A DNA stretch of 64,000 bases from Chryseobacterium indologenes (GCA_016025055.1 CP065590.1:4340001-4404000), one strand, 5' to 3'; positions 9,277 through 19,706 are shown, counted from the first letter of the stretch. Notes: generated by a model from the letters alone, not told the origin. A program made the numbers and translations.

Positions 9277-10700
9277 CTATGGGTTTTGATCTTTATTCTT
9301 CCGGTTAATAAAATAATATACCGGCAGTCCCAGTAAAACCATGACAAAGCCCGGCCAGGTGTATTGTTGTTTGTAAATCAATAACAAAATACAAAATCCT
9401 GTTCCTATTACAAGATATATAATCGGTGTTACCGGATACAGCCATGTTTTATAAGGTCTTTCAAGGGCAGGTTGCTTTACCCTTAGATAAATAACTCCGA
9501 AAACAGTAATCATATAGAATAAAACGATTACAAAAGAAATCATATCAAGAAGGTTTCCGTACTGCCCGCTCAAACAAAGGAGCGAGGCCCAGATTCCCTG
9601 CATCCAGAGAGCATTTTCCGGGACTTCATTTTTATTATTTTTAACAGCTGACTTAAAGAACATGCCGTCTTTTGCCATGGTCTGAAAAACCCTGGCTCCG
9701 GCTAAAATCAATCCGTTATCACAACCAAAAGTTGAAATCATCACCAGTAAGGCGATAATAATAGTTCCTGCACTTCCAAAAATATTCTGTGAAGCTCCTA
9801 CTGCTACCCTGTCTGTCACAGCAAAGGCAATTCCATCCCTGTCCAGCGCATTTAAATAGACAAAATTGACGGCGATATAGAGAATCATCACAGCAGAAGT
9901 ACCAAAAATCATTGATTTTACGACATTCTTTTTAGGATTATCAATTTCTCCGGAAACAAATGTTACGCTTTCCCAGGCTACCGAACTGAACACAGATCCT
10001 ACCATGGCAGCTGCAATACCTCCCAATAAAGTCATTCCTCCGATAGATTCCCAACCTTCTTTAAGAAAATTCCCCTGTATATCTTTCTTAAGATTACTGA
10101 ATGCGCTGGAACCGAAACTGAAATTTTCTGCCAGATGAGAAGCATTTACAAGGATAAAGCCTAGGGTGATCAGTCCTAATAAAGCTATAATTTTAGAGCC
10201 TGTAAATATATTCTGAAGAAATTTTCCACTTTCTACACCTCTGGTATTGATGTAGGTAAGAAGAAGTATCACGGCTATGGCCAGAATTTGCATCCAAGTG
10301 ATTTTAAACTCTCCACTTTGAAACAAAGGGGCAGCATCGTTAAGTGCGGGAATAAGGTACGCGGTATATTTACCAAAAGCCATGGCTACTGCAGCGATTG
10401 TTCCCGTCTGTATCACGGTAAACAGTCCCCAGCCATACAGGAAACCCATTTTTTTCCGAAAATTTCCTTCAGGTATGTATATTGTCCTCCGGCTTTAGGA
10501 AACAGTGCGGAGAGTTCACCATAACTGATAGCAGCTGCTACCGTCATGACTCCGGTGATAACCCATACTACAATAAGCCAGAATCCGGAGCCCAAATTAC
10601 GCATCATATCAGCGCTTACAATAAAAATTCCGCTTCCGATCATGGATCCCATTACGAGCATAATGGCGTCCCATAGTTTCAGTTTTTTTTGCATAGTCAA
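9277..10700 (-). CDS. APC-family amino acid permease (frameshifted)
   Basis: An inner-membrane amino acid transporter of the APC superfamily. The N-terminal segment has the hallmark first-helix motif MGSMIGSGIFIVSADM, followed by about eleven more hydrophobic helices. The frame breaks in the T run 10449-10455. Adding one base joins YLKEIFGKK to MGFLYGWGLFTVIQTG and gives 474 residues and about 12 membrane helices, normal for the family. The short reading beyond the break (WVSCMAGDCLP) looks out of frame. Monocistronic, with its own terminator, and divergent from the DUF4920 gene. Substrate unknown. Confidence 0.87.
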
Positions 10701-10813
10701 GTATAGGCGTCAAATATAAACAAATCTGCCTTTTATTTTGAAATTTGTTTAAAATTTACCAAAACACATTATTTTTATCATTTATTATTCTGTTATGATT
10801 CGGTTTTAATTAG

Positions 10814-10821
10814 TATTTTTG
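10814..10821 (+). promoter_or_regulatory. Bacteroidota -7 box before the DUF4920 gene
   Basis: TATTTTTG matches TAnnTTTG and lies 15 bases before the ATG at 10837. That spacing implies a very short 5' leader. No good -33 element is seen. Confidence 0.4.
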
Positions 10822-10836
10822 GAAAAATTATTAAAA

Positions 10837-11336
10837 ATGAAATTCAAAGCTTTATTATTGGCAGCGGCAGTAAGTGTTTCTTCATGGGCTTTTGCCCAGG
10901 AGGTGGGGCCGCCGGCAGGGAATGCACTGGTAGGTGATACTTATGGAGGTGAGGTTTCTTCATCTGTTGAATCTAAAGCCATTACGGTAGATAAACTGAG
11001 TAAGCAACTTAAAAAAGACAACAAAAAGGTTGAAAATGTTGTCATTAAAGGAAAGGTAACGGATGTTTGTGATAAAAGGGATGTTGGCTTACCATTCAGA
11101 CGGAAGACAATTCAAAGTTTTTTGTTAAAATGAAAGACTATGCTTTCTTTGTACCGACGGCTTTAAAAGGTAAAAATGTAGTATTGGAAGGAAGCGCTGA
11201 AAGAAAAGTAACTTCTGTGAATGAACAGAAGCATTATGCGGAAGATGCTAAAAAACCTCAGGCTGAAATTGATGCTATCACGCAGCCTAAAGAAGAAATC
11301 AGATTTGTAGCTAACGGAATTAAAGTGGTTAATTAG
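10837..11336 (+). CDS. DUF4920 secreted protein (frameshifted)
   Basis: The signal peptide MKFKALLLAAAVSVSSWAFA precedes a mature protein with the DUF4920 pattern: VVIKGKVTDVCDKKGCW, then FFVKMKDYAFFVPTALKGKNVVLEGSAE, an OB-like fold of unknown function common in Bacteroidota. The frame breaks near 11074-11080 (A4 then G3). One extra base in either run gives DVCDK(K/R)GCWLTIQTEDNSKFFVKMKDY and a 166-residue protein. The ATG at 10837 fits the signal peptide better than the upstream TTG. The family's cysteine in GCW is restored only by the correction. Confidence 0.8.
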
Positions 11337-11380
11337 GCTACTATATCCAGAAAAGCACATTGAGCAAATTCAATAATAAA

Positions 11381-11418
11381 ACAGAAGCTCCGGAATCTAT
11401 CCCGGAGCTTCTGTTTTT
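11381..11418 (+). terminator. Terminator of the DUF4920 gene
   Basis: Perfect 13-bp stem ACAGAAGCTCCGG / CCGGAGCTTCTGT with an 8-base loop, followed by TTTT. Confidence 0.92.
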
Positions 11419-11536
11419 ATAAGATTTGGATAAAATCTTATTTCAATTTCGTGTTGAGATCTTTTATCAACTTAGAGAAATATTGTTATCTTAACAACAA
11501 AATTATGATCTTAAGAAGCTTTAAAAAAGCTTTGTT

Positions 11537-11573
11537 AAAAGTTTCGGCAATCCTTCGGATTGCCGAAACTTTT
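11537..11573 (-). terminator. Terminator abutting the M14 peptidase stop
   Basis: Perfect 17-bp stem AAAAGTTTCGGCAATCC / GGATTGCCGAAACTTTT with loop TTC. The stop codon at 11572-11574 overlaps the base of the stem. Confidence 0.9.
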
Positions 11574-12681
11574 ACTCTTCAATTGTAAAATCTACGGCTG
11601 CATCCAATTTAGGATACTTATTGGCAGAAATAAATTTTTTCCCGGTACAGTCTATTTCCAGCCATCCTTTTCTTCTTCGTACTTCACCGGCTTCCATTAC
11701 AAAAGGAACAAAAGAGATTTCATCTTTTCCATCTTCTTTTATTTCTCTGTACTGAACCGCGATATCCAGGATACACTCATGCTCTGTATTAAGTTTTACG
11801 TTCCTATAGATAATATCGTAGTGCGTTTCTTTATTTTCAGGAATTTCAAGATAGCTCTCCCATCCTGTTGTATCAGAATTAAGTTCACACATTGCCTTCA
11901 ATGCATAATAAAGAGCAATAGTATAATATTTTCGGGTTTCTTTTCTGGTATAGTCATCTATAAAGTGACCGCCTTCGAATAAAATGGTAGGCATTCCTCC
12001 TTTAATGAAATTATCTCCCGTAGAAGTTGGATAAAATTCATCAGAATATCTTCCGATATGGTCCGGGATCATTTCTTTCAGGTGGTTAAAGACACTTCCG
12101 ATCACTGCCATACATTTCTTCCTGTTTTCGGTTACCGTACGCTCCACATTTTCAGAAGGTGCTAAAAAAGAAAGTGTAGCAGGATGAGTACCGTCTGTAG
12201 TAAAGATTGTTCTCTGCTCGTGTAAATTTAATGCATAATCATATTTCTTTGCAGCCACGGCATTTTTAAGATATTTAATCTCCTTGCTGGCTTCGTTATG
12301 AAAATCTCTGTTAAGATCAATATCTGCTGCATTCAGTCGGGTCCATCGTTCAGAACCGTCCGGGTTCAGCATAAAAATAAAATCCAGTTTGATTTTACTG
12401 AAAAGATCATCTTTTAGCTCAGGAGCATTATCAAGGCTTACCAAAAGATCGAGCATCGCATGGGTGGCATTGGATTCGTTTCCGTGCATCTGTGACCAGG
12501 CGAGAACCTGAATGTTACCGGTACCGACACTTAGCTGGTAAATAGGCTTACCCAAATAGGATGTTCCTATCTGTTGAATATAATCGCTGAGATTGGTCTG
12601 TAGGTAAGAAAATAATTTTTCAGGGGAAATATAGCGATTTGAGAAATCAGGGGTTGGAGTATAGATCTGTTCAAAATTCAT
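11572..12681 (-). CDS. M14 family zinc carboxypeptidase
   Basis: A 369-residue M14-type metallopeptidase. Visible motifs in order: zinc ligands in QMHGNESNATHAM (HxxE), substrate arginine region NPDGSERWTRLNAADIDLNRDF, a later histidine in ALNLHEQRTIF, and the catalytic glutamate region ILFEGGHFIDD. A C-terminal beta-rich part of about 90 residues follows. No signal peptide is obvious, so probably cytoplasmic, cleaving C-terminal residues or amidated groups from peptides. Monocistronic, with a terminator touching its stop. The upstream side opens into a long gene-free region. Confidence 0.85.
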   Translation of the reverse strand: MNFEQIYTPTPDFSNRYISPEKLFSYLQTNLSDYIQQIGTSYLGKPIYQLSVGTGNIQVLAWSQMHGNESNATHAMLDLLVSLDNAPELKDDLFSKIKLDFIFMLNPDGSERWTRLNAADIDLNRDFHNEASKEIKYLKNAVAAKKYDYALNLHEQRTIFTTDGTHPATLSFLAPSENVERTVTENRKKCMAVIGSVFNHLKEMIPDHIGRYSDEFYPTSTGDNFIKGGMPTILFEGGHFIDDYTRKETRKYYTIALYYALKAMCELNSDTTGWESYLEIPENKETHYDIIYRNVKLNTEHECILDIAVQYREIKEDGKDEISFVPFVMEAGEVRRRKGWLEIDCTGKKFISANKYPKLDAAVDFTIEE

Positions 12682-13640
12682 TGTTGGAATAGTTTACAAA
12701 AATCAAATTTAACCATTTTCAAGGATAAAAAGAGGATTAACATTAGTAAACTAAGGCAAAAATCAATAATTTACAAATGTGTCGGCTTATAAATTCGATT
12801 TACATAGGTTAAATATTATTTGATTTTACAATAAGCAAAAGATTAACAATCGTAACATTGTTAAACACTTGGGTATGACAAATTGTCTGTGGATAAAAAT
12901 GTGGATTGCGAATATTTTAAACACATACATTTAATATTATAATTATCAATTAGTTACACTGATTATTTAAATAATTTTTATAAGATTACTTGAAGTAATA
13001 AAATAGCTGTTTTAGGCTGAATAGGTATAATTTTTTTAAACATCCGGATGACGAAAAATCTAAAAATTCAGCCATTTATATAAATGTAAAACGATAAAAA
13101 ATCAGAAATTTAAGATCCATTATCTTTCTTGATTTTAATTTGCTCCTACTTTTCCATTTCGTAAATCAAAGACCATATTTTTGTATCATACTACGGGTTA
13201 CAATTTATTATTTGGGTGTTTACATAAGTAATTTACAAGATAATTTACCATTGTATATCAATATAAACTATTATATAACAGAATATTATACCTTATTATT
13301 CGTTTTTTAACCGATATGTAGTGCAAAGTATTATTTACCGTTGTAAATATGTATAAAAAGGATATTTATCAGTCAAATACCCCTCTTATTTGATGGAAAT
13401 TCACAATATTAAATCCCTTTATAGGATCATTATGGTTAAACTCAACTTTCCTTCAGAACCTTTTGTGCTTAGTGATAAATGTAATAATACAAATATAATT
13501 AATACATAAATAACTGTTTTTTAAATACATACATATTATTTACAAATGTATATTATTAAAATAATTCGTAGTTTACATTTGTGGTTTGCTTTTGTAAATT
13601 TATTGTTTTACATTTGTAACATAATAGAAAGTTTATTTTT
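12682..13640. other. Gene-free 959-base region rich in palindromic TTTAC/GTAAA motifs
   Basis: No convincing gene on either strand; very AT-rich. It holds recurrent copies of a motif like TTTAC-N4-GTAAA: 12770-12781 (TTTACAAATGTG), 13244-13257 (TTTACCATTGTATA), 13333-13348 (ATTTACCGTTGTAAAT, perfect arms), 13538-13551 (ATTTACAAATGTAT), 13571-13584 (GTTTACATTTGTGG) and 13608-13619 (TTACATTTGTAA, perfect palindrome). The copies cluster toward the start of the XRE regulator gene. They could be operators for that protein, or chance in AT-rich DNA, but the repeated core argues against chance. Confidence 0.6.
13585..13619 (+). promoter_or_regulatory. Promoter with overlapping palindromic operator for the XRE gene
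   Basis: TTTG (13585-13588) and TACATTTG (13609-13616, TAnnTTTG) are 20 bases apart, a good Bacteroidota -33/-7 pair. The -7 box lies inside the perfect palindrome TTACA-TT-TGTAA (13608-13619). The ATG follows at 13641. This geometry would suit autorepression by the HTH protein. Confidence 0.6.
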
Positions 13641-14177
13641 ATGAGTCTGAACGAAAGAATTTCCAAAGTGATAGAGTATTCCCGACTTACTCCTTCTGAA
13701 TTTGCTGATGAGATCGATGTACAGCGTTCATCCATTTCGCATATTACCTCAGGAAGGAACAAACCTTCTCTGGAGTTTATCGTAAAAATAAAGTCCCGTT
13801 TCCCGGAACTTCTTTGGGATTGGTTGGTTACCGGTGAAGGAGAAATGTTACAACCGGAATTACCGGAAACGAAAGAAGCACCTGCAGCGGAGGACGATGA
13901 GAAAATAAAAACAACTCCTCTACCCGATCTTTTTACCATGATCAATACCGATGATGATTTTGGAGCGGATGAGACCGAAGCTGAGCCTCTAAAAGCAAGT
14001 CCCGGAGAATCGTTTATACCGTCCGGGAATAAAGCTCCTGAAAAAATAAACGATTCTCAGCGATTAGAAAATTCAAGTGAACAAATATTAAGTCAAATGT
14101 TTGGTAATCAAGAGAATAAGATAAAACGTATTGTTTTGTTTTATGATAACGGAAAATTTGAAAGTTTTGAGCCATAA
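13641..14177 (+). CDS. XRE-family helix-turn-helix transcriptional regulator
   Basis: A 178-residue protein. Residues 1-65 (MSLNERISKVIEYSRLTPSEFADEIDVQRSSISHITSGRNKPSLEFI) form a lambda-repressor-type HTH domain, followed by LLWDWLVTGEGEML, a common ending of this domain in flavobacterial regulators. The middle is acidic, low-complexity and probably disordered. The C-terminus ENKIKRIVLFYDNGKFESFEP forms a small beta-like tail. It is single-copy and preceded by a run of palindromic motifs and a promoter-operator arrangement, so negative autoregulation is likely. Targets unknown. Confidence 0.85.
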   Translation: MSLNERISKVIEYSRLTPSEFADEIDVQRSSISHITSGRNKPSLEFIVKIKSRFPELLWDWLVTGEGEMLQPELPETKEAPAAEDDEKIKTTPLPDLFTMINTDDDFGADETEAEPLKASPGESFIPSGNKAPEKINDSQRLENSSEQILSQMFGNQENKIKRIVLFYDNGKFESFEP

Positions 14178-14181
14178 AAAA

Positions 14182-14210
14182 CCTGATCAAAGAAAATGAT
14201 CAGGCTAAAA
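14182..14210 (+). terminator. Probable terminator of the XRE gene
   Basis: Perfect 8-bp stem CCTGATCA / TGATCAGG with a 7-base loop, 5 bases after the stop. The T tract is poor, so efficiency is uncertain. Confidence 0.5.
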
Positions 14211-14661
14211 AATATTTGAAGAAGAAAACTAAAGCTATTTGCTTTACTTTATTGTTAAAATCTTAGTGCCATGCTAAGAAGCTGCTTTTTACCTCTCCAA
14301 CTTCCGGCTTAAGTCATTAGCATCTAAAAATTTTTGGATATGATGAGTAAGTGATTATTACTTTTCCTGACACGGAGATCATTCCGTCACGGGAAAGATA
14401 AACAACAATCATTGAAGATATTTTTCATGCATTAGTTTTTTATGATTATACCAAATATAATAATATTAAATTAAATTATCAACAAAAATTAATTTATTTT
14501 AATAAATAATTAACCTTTAAGTAATTTAAGCTTATTATTGTTAATCGGAATCTATAAAACCTGATATGGTAACCAGAGCTTTGTATGAATGTTTTAAACG
14601 GAAACACAGATATTATTTTCTTCCGGATCGCGTTCATAGAGCTTTTCCTTATTCTAATCCA

Positions 14662-14686
14662 TAAAAAAACCCGCGAGATTGCGGGT
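14662..14686 (-). terminator. Terminator of proline dehydrogenase
   Basis: Stem ACCCGC / GCGGGT with a 6-base loop, followed on the minus strand by seven T residues. Confidence 0.85.
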
Positions 14687-14710
14687 CTGTATTATATTTT
14701 ACAACAATTT

Positions 14711-15880
14711 TTATTGCTTTTTTCTTCTTTCCAGTTCTTTCTGAATCAATCCAAGCTCTCTTCCGGTTTGTCCGGCTACAGAAGTATTTTCTCTTGCTCT
14801 TCTTGTAAGATATGGCACCACATCCTTAACAGGGCCATATGGAAGGTATTTAGCCACGTTATAGCCTTTATTGGACAGATAGAAGGTGATATTATCACTC
14901 ATTCCGTAAAGCTGTCCGAAATAAACGTGTGGATTACCGTTTTCCATCGATTTAGCCTTCATCTTATCCATGATCAATTCTGACGAAATTTCATTATGGG
15001 TTCCGAAGAATGCCGATACTTTATCCAGATGATCCATCACAAAGTCAATTCCTGCATTGTAGTTTTTATCAGATGCTTCTTTGGTTGGCTGAATCGGATC
15101 AGGATATCCTTTTTCTGCGGCTCTGGCTCTTTCTTTTTCCATGTAAGCACCACGAACAATCTTATAACCGATAAAATAATTCTTTTCTCTGGCTCTTTTA
15201 AGATTTTCCTCCATATACTCCAGTCTTCCTGTTCTGTACATTTGGATCGTGTTCCAAACGATAGGCTTTTGCTGGTTATATTTTTCCATCATTTCCTCAC
15301 AAAGGTGATCTGCTGCATCCTGCATCCAGGTTTCTTCCGCATCAACCATTACTTTTTTATCATTTTCATGACAAAGGGCACATACCTCATCGAATCTTTT
15401 TACGACTCTCGCCCATTCTTCTTTCTGGCTTGTCGTAAGTTCTGCTCCTTTTCCAACCGCTTCGTAGATATCAATTCTACCAAAAGCTGTAGGTTTAAAT
15501 ACAATAAAAGGAATTGCCGGATTTCCTACCGAGAACCTTACAATATCCTTAATTTCTTTACATACTGCATCAAAAGTTTCTTCATCTTCCTTACCTTCAA
15601 TAGAATAATCGAAGATACTTCCCACTCCTCTTTTGAACAATTGTTTAACCACTTTCATGCTCTCTTCACGGGTTTCTCCTCCGCAGAATTGCTCAAATAA
15701 AGTGTTTTTCACAATTCCTGTAACGAAAGGAAAATTATGATGTACTGTGAAATTAAGGACAGAAGTTCCAAGGCTTGTAAGAGCAGGCTGTTCAATCATT
15801 TTAAACATCCAGTACGCCTTTCTTAATTGTGCATCAGATTTATCTGCAAATGCAACTTTAGTATCGTTAAAAATGGGCAT
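14711..15880 (-). CDS. Proline dehydrogenase
   Basis: A 389-residue single-domain proline dehydrogenase: the FAD-dependent beta/alpha barrel that oxidises L-proline to pyrroline-5-carboxylate, feeding electrons to quinones. The hallmark C-terminal segment PYLTRRARENTSVAGQTGRE contains the RRxxEN signature whose arginines bind the substrate carboxylate. KVMVDAEETWMQDAADHL and KIVRGAYMEKERARA are also typical. It is not fused to a P5C dehydrogenase (so not a PutA). It starts 63 bases after the UbiA-like gene stop on the same strand and ends in its own terminator. Confidence 0.93.
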   Translation of the reverse strand: MPIFNDTKVAFADKSDAQLRKAYWMFKMIEQPALTSLGTSVLNFTVHHNFPFVTGIVKNTLFEQFCGGETREESMKVVKQLFKRGVGSIFDYSIEGKEDEETFDAVCKEIKDIVRFSVGNPAIPFIVFKPTAFGRIDIYEAVGKGAELTTSQKEEWARVVKRFDEVCALCHENDKKVMVDAEETWMQDAADHLCEEMMEKYNQQKPIVWNTIQMYRTGRLEYMEENLKRAREKNYFIGYKIVRGAYMEKERARAAEKGYPDPIQPTKEASDKNYNAGIDFVMDHLDKVSAFFGTHNEISSELIMDKMKAKSMENGNPHVYFGQLYGMSDNITFYLSNKGYNVAKYLPYGPVKDVVPYLTRRARENTSVAGQTGRELGLIQKELERRKKQ

Positions 15881-15943
15881 TCCTATTTATTAAATTTAGT
15901 TATGCAAAGGTAATAATAACCTTAGTTTATTTAAAGATTTTTT

Positions 15944-16879
15944 TTACAATTTATGCTCTATTCCGTTTAAAAGCATTGCAATAATGCCTACAAAAACCCA
16001 AAATCGCAAAATATTCAAAGTCAGGAAGTTGCTTCTCCTTGAAGAATTTAAGAAGAGATAAATGCAAAAAATCATCACAAATAATCCTGCGGCAAAGTAA
16101 TAGGCCATGAAGCCTGATACCCCTGTTCTGGTAATTATTTTCATCGAAACAGCCATAGTTACCACCAATAAAGTGATCAGAATTGCTTTCGTGTTCCTGC
16201 TTTTAAAGTAATTGGGAATGGTTGTGTAGCCGAATGTCTTATCTACGGTCCTGGTGAGCGTGTCTTTTACAATGTCAATACACAAAAGAATAAGGAAAAG
16301 AAATACGGCCATCAGGAATACCTTTTTAGAGAAAGTTTCATAATACACCATCATTCCAAAAAAAGGATATAGGGTAAGGCTTACAAAAGTAAGATTGTTT
16401 ATAATCAAGATACGGCTCAGTTTATGGCTGTAGAACCACATAAAAAACTGATAGACCACAAAAAACAGGAAAACATTATGGGAAATCATCCATGCCACAC
16501 CCAGCGAGATAGCGCTCAGCCCCAGGTAAGCATACAGAAAATATTTCTGCTTGATAAAACTCTGAACCCTTGTTCTGAAAGGTTTTACGATGTGATCTTT
16601 TTCCAGATCATAAAACTGATTAATAATTCCTCCCGCCAAAATGGTAAGAACCGTGCAAAAGATAATGCCGTGAACTTTAAAATCGAATACAAAATTCCGG
16701 AAACTTTCCTCCTGGTTGAAGAGGAAAAAGGTAGAAACATACAGGGCAAAGGTAAGCAGAGCGGCTACAAAGAACCTTGCTCCGAGCAAAAAGCCCACGA
16801 ATTGTGAAAATCTGTAAAATAGAGATTTTGAGACATAATTTTTAGATTGGAAAGTTTCTTTTTCAGAATTCATTTCCAA
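15944..16879 (-). CDS. UbiA-family prenyltransferase-like membrane protein
   Basis: About 311 residues with eight to nine hydrophobic helices. The first polar motif GGIINQFYDLEKDHIVKPFRTR resembles the prenyl-diphosphate-binding NDxxDxxxD region, but with NQFYDLEKD instead of the canonical pattern. A second polar loop is CIDIVKDTLTRTVDKTFGYTTIPN. UbiA proteins attach isoprenoid chains to aromatic acceptors; acceptor and product are unknown. It begins 5 bases after the mevalonate kinase stop, so both sit in one isoprenoid-related unit. Starts at 16879 (MEMN) and 16873 (MNSE) are both possible. Confidence 0.8.
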   Translation of the reverse strand: MEMNSEKETFQSKNYVSKSLFYRFSQFVGFLLGARFFVAALLTFALYVSTFFLFNQEESFRNFVFDFKVHGIIFCTVLTILAGGIINQFYDLEKDHIVKPFRTRVQSFIKQKYFLYAYLGLSAISLGVAWMISHNVFLFFVVYQFFMWFYSHKLSRILIINNLTFVSLTLYPFFGMMVYYETFSKKVFLMAVFLFLILLCIDIVKDTLTRTVDKTFGYTTIPNYFKSRNTKAILITLLVVTMAVSMKIITRTGVSGFMAYYFAAGLFVMIFCIYLFLNSSRRSNFLTLNILRFWVFVGIIAMLLNGIEHKL

Positions 16880-16884
16880 CCTGT

Positions 16885-17810
16885 TTAAAATCTATAAATC
16901 ACCTCTTTTTGGAAGCCATCAAGCATTTTTTCTGCTTTTTCATAGTCTTTGGTAAATCCAAGGATGTAGCCTCCGCCGCCACTTCCGCAGAGTTTAAGAT
17001 AATAGGCATTGGAATCCAGTCCTTTTTTCCAGATGTTAAAAATACTTTCCGGAATCATCGGACGGAAATGTTCGTAAGCCCAATAGGAGAGTTTTTTGAG
17101 GTTTCTGAAGAAAGGATTCATATCTTTTTCAGGAACGAATCAATACATGCGTTGTTATAACGGATAAATTCTTCTTTAAGTGTCTTGCGGAAACCTTCTG
17201 TTTTCATTTTTTCAAAGAAAATCTGAATCATCGGTCCTGTTTCTCCCGTAATTCCTGAATCAATAAGGAAGATTGCTCCTTTTCCTTCTTCTCCTTCGGG
17301 GATAGATACCCGGTCTAAATTTTCTTTATTTTCGATCAGAATCGGCAGGTTCATATAACAGATCAAAGGATCCATTCCTGAACTTTTACCATGGAAATAG
17401 CTCTCCATTTCCCCGAAAACAGCTTTTAATTTTTTGAGATTATCTTTTGATATATTTTCAGGATTTGATTTACTGACCGAATATTTTTCAAAAATAGCGG
17501 CTACCAAAGCTCCTGAACTTCCCACACCATATCCCTGAGGAATATTGGAATCAAAGAAAAGCCCATTGGCAATATCATTTTTGAAGGCTTCAATATTCAA
17601 TTTGAAATCATCAGAAAGATCAAGGGTTGTAAGATAATCTGAATATTTTTGCAGATGTCTGTTGGAGCTAAGTTCAAATTCAGAACTTAGATCTGAGAAT
17701 TTTAAAGTTCCTTTATAGAAGCTGTATGGTACAACGAGCCCCTGGGAATCTTCAATCATTCCATATTCTCCGAACAGAATTATTTTTGCATAAAATAAAG
17801 GGTTGGTCAT
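16885..17810 (-). CDS. mvk: Mevalonate kinase (GHMP family; frameshifted)
   Basis: Phosphorylates mevalonate with ATP in the mevalonate route to isoprenoids. Visible: N-terminal LFYAKIILFGEYGMIEDSQGL, the GHMP ATP-loop PQGYGVGSSGALVAA (residues 91-105), HGKSSGMDPL, and C-terminal LKLCGSGGGGYILGF. The frame breaks at the T run 17125-17129. One added base joins CIDSFLKK to DMNPFFRNLKKLSYWAYEHFRPM and gives 308 residues, the length of flavobacterial mevalonate kinases. The start at 17810 (MTNPLFYAK) is preferred over an 18-residue upstream extension that looks non-coding. It is immediately followed by the UbiA-like gene. Confidence 0.87.
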
Positions 17811-18075
17811 ATTGACAATAAATCTTTTTGCAAAGTTAAAAATTATTCCGCTGAATATAAACAAAATTCAGGCCGAATTGTTGCCTGTTTTGATTTAATG
17901 TATTTCTAAATGATAAAAAATCCTGACAGCCCCAGGTTTTATGAAGTTAATCCCTGTAAAATTATCGTTGTATCAACTTTTTCTTTATAGTTTGAATCGA
18001 TGAAAGATTAATTTCCTGCTTAATCCTTTTCAAGATGAAGACGACATAATAATTGAAATTTAATTTAATAAAATA

Positions 18076-18100
18076 AAAAAAGACGTTAAAATTAACGCCT
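18076..18100 (-). terminator. Terminator of the UMF1-type transporter
   Basis: On the minus strand GGCGTTAA-TTTTAACG-TCTTTTTTT: a short stem CGTTAA/TTAACG followed by a T run, just after the stop at 18109. Confidence 0.65.
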
Positions 18101-18108
18101 TTACTTTT

Positions 18109-19600
18109 TTATAATGTTTCTCTCTCTTTTCTCATTTTCACCTTAAGGAAGCGAATCAATATTAGTCCTGCCCCGAAAAATATGGTCATTGACAAAGCAG
18201 CAATACGCATATTATTAAAATGTTCAATCAATGTGGCAAAAATAAATGTTCCGATGATAATTGCAATTTTTTCCAATACATCGTAAAAGCTGAAATAAGT
18301 TGTATTTTCCATAGAATCTTCCGGAAGTAATTTAGAATATGTAGATCTCGACATAGCCTGCAGGCCACCCATCACTAATCCTACTACTGCAGCTACTCCG
18401 TAGAACTGGTATTCTACCGTCGGATTTTCCTTATTCAGGAAATAAGCCCAGAGACAGGCCACAATCCATAATATAATGGCTATTGAAATTACGTTTTTGT
18501 TTCCGATTCTTTTTGACAGTCTGGAGAAAATAACGGCACCGATGATTGCTTCGATCTGAATGACCAGAAGTGTACCAATCAGTTTATCCTGCGCCAGGTT
18601 AATTTCACTTTTTCCAAACAAGGTAGCCATCAGGAAAATAGTCTGCATACCGACACTGTAGAAAAAGAAACTCGATAAGAAAAATTTCAGATTCCGGTCC
18701 TTGAAAAGCTCCCCGCCCACTTTAAACAGTTCATGGAAACTCTCTTTGGCAATATCGATATAAAAGCTCATATTATCCTTCAATACTTCAAAAAAGCCTC
18801 CCTGCTCCTCATGTTTTTTAAAGATGTTTTTATAGTTCAGCAATACTAAATCTTTGGGCAGTTTTTCTTTTACGTTTCCAAACTGTGGAAGATGTTTGAA
18901 TGTGTATTGGGAAAAGCCAAACCACCACGCTCCGGTTAATAAAAAGCTGATTCTTGTAAATAATAACTGTTGTGCCGCACCTTTGGCAAAAACCTGAATT
19001 AAAATCAAACATAAAACGACTAAAACGACAGAGCCAATGTATCCATATACATATCCTCTTGCAGAAAGGGCATCCTGTCTATCCGGTGTGGCAATATCGG
19101 GCAAGAATGAGTTGTAAAATACAAGACTCCCCCAGAATCCGACACTGGCCGTAATGCTAAAGAGAAGCCCCAGAAATACATTATGCATTCCGGTAAACAT
19201 TGCAAGCCCCATACAGGAGGTAGCACCCAGATAGCAGAAAAACTGCAGGAAAGATTTTTTATTCCCGATGGTATCTGCCAAAGAAGATAAAAACGGAGAA
19301 AGTAGTACCACAATAAAGAATGATATCGTTAAAGAGTATCCGTATACGGCATCGGGCTGATATTCTTTTCCAAAGATTTTAATCATGTGTCTTACCGGGA
19401 CATCAATCCATTTTTTTTGTTTCCACTATATACTCTTTTTTCTCGTATGCAGTGGTAAGGATGGAGTAATAAATAGGGAAAATGGTAGAGGTAATAACCA
19501 AAGAGTACACAGAATTTGCCCAGTCATATACAGCCCAGGCTTTCATAATCTTCGGATTATTTTTTATGTTTTTAGGCTGTCGATTCTCAGTTTCAGACAT
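18109..19600 (-). CDS. MFS transporter, UMF1-like (frameshifted)
   Basis: A multi-pass membrane transporter. The N-terminal motif KAWAVYDWANSVYSLVITSTIFPIYY is the signature of the UMF1 / BtlA-like MFS branch (Atg22-related in eukaryotes), and about twelve hydrophobic helices follow. The frame breaks in the T run 19411-19418. Here one base must be removed, giving YIVETKKWIDVPVRHMIKIFGKEYQPDAVYGY and a 496-residue protein. This is one of two insertions in the window's otherwise deletion-type error set. Function in bacteria is not established; possibly efflux of amino acids or metabolites. Monocistronic. Confidence 0.83.
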
Positions 19601-19706
19601 TTCAGATAAATATTAGTAGCACAAAAATAAAAAAACCATTAAGAAATGGATAAGTTTTTAGAAAAATTATCTATTCCTTAATGGTAATATATTATTAAAC
19701 AGAATA

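Larger units (their letters stand above)
14178..14710. other. 533-base intergenic region, no supported gene
   Basis: Contains the terminator of the XRE gene (14182-14204) and the terminator of the proline dehydrogenase gene (14662-14686). Between them I see only short hairpins, such as CTTAG/CTAAG near 14262-14280, and a 31-codon minus-strand ORF near 14308-14406 with no recognisable features. A small RNA is possible but not supported. Confidence 0.5.

Noticed and set aside
10482..10676. Short plus-strand frame across the permease gene
   Set aside because: Antisense of the conserved first helices of the permease; no own start context.
14205..14600. Possible 6S-like or other small RNA
   Set aside because: Only weak hairpins and no closed long stem; cannot be supported from sequence alone.
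14996..15700. 234-codon open frame opposite proline dehydrogenase
   Set aside because: Opposite a clear enzyme gene, with Phe/Cys/His-rich low-quality translation typical of antisense of AT-rich coding DNA.
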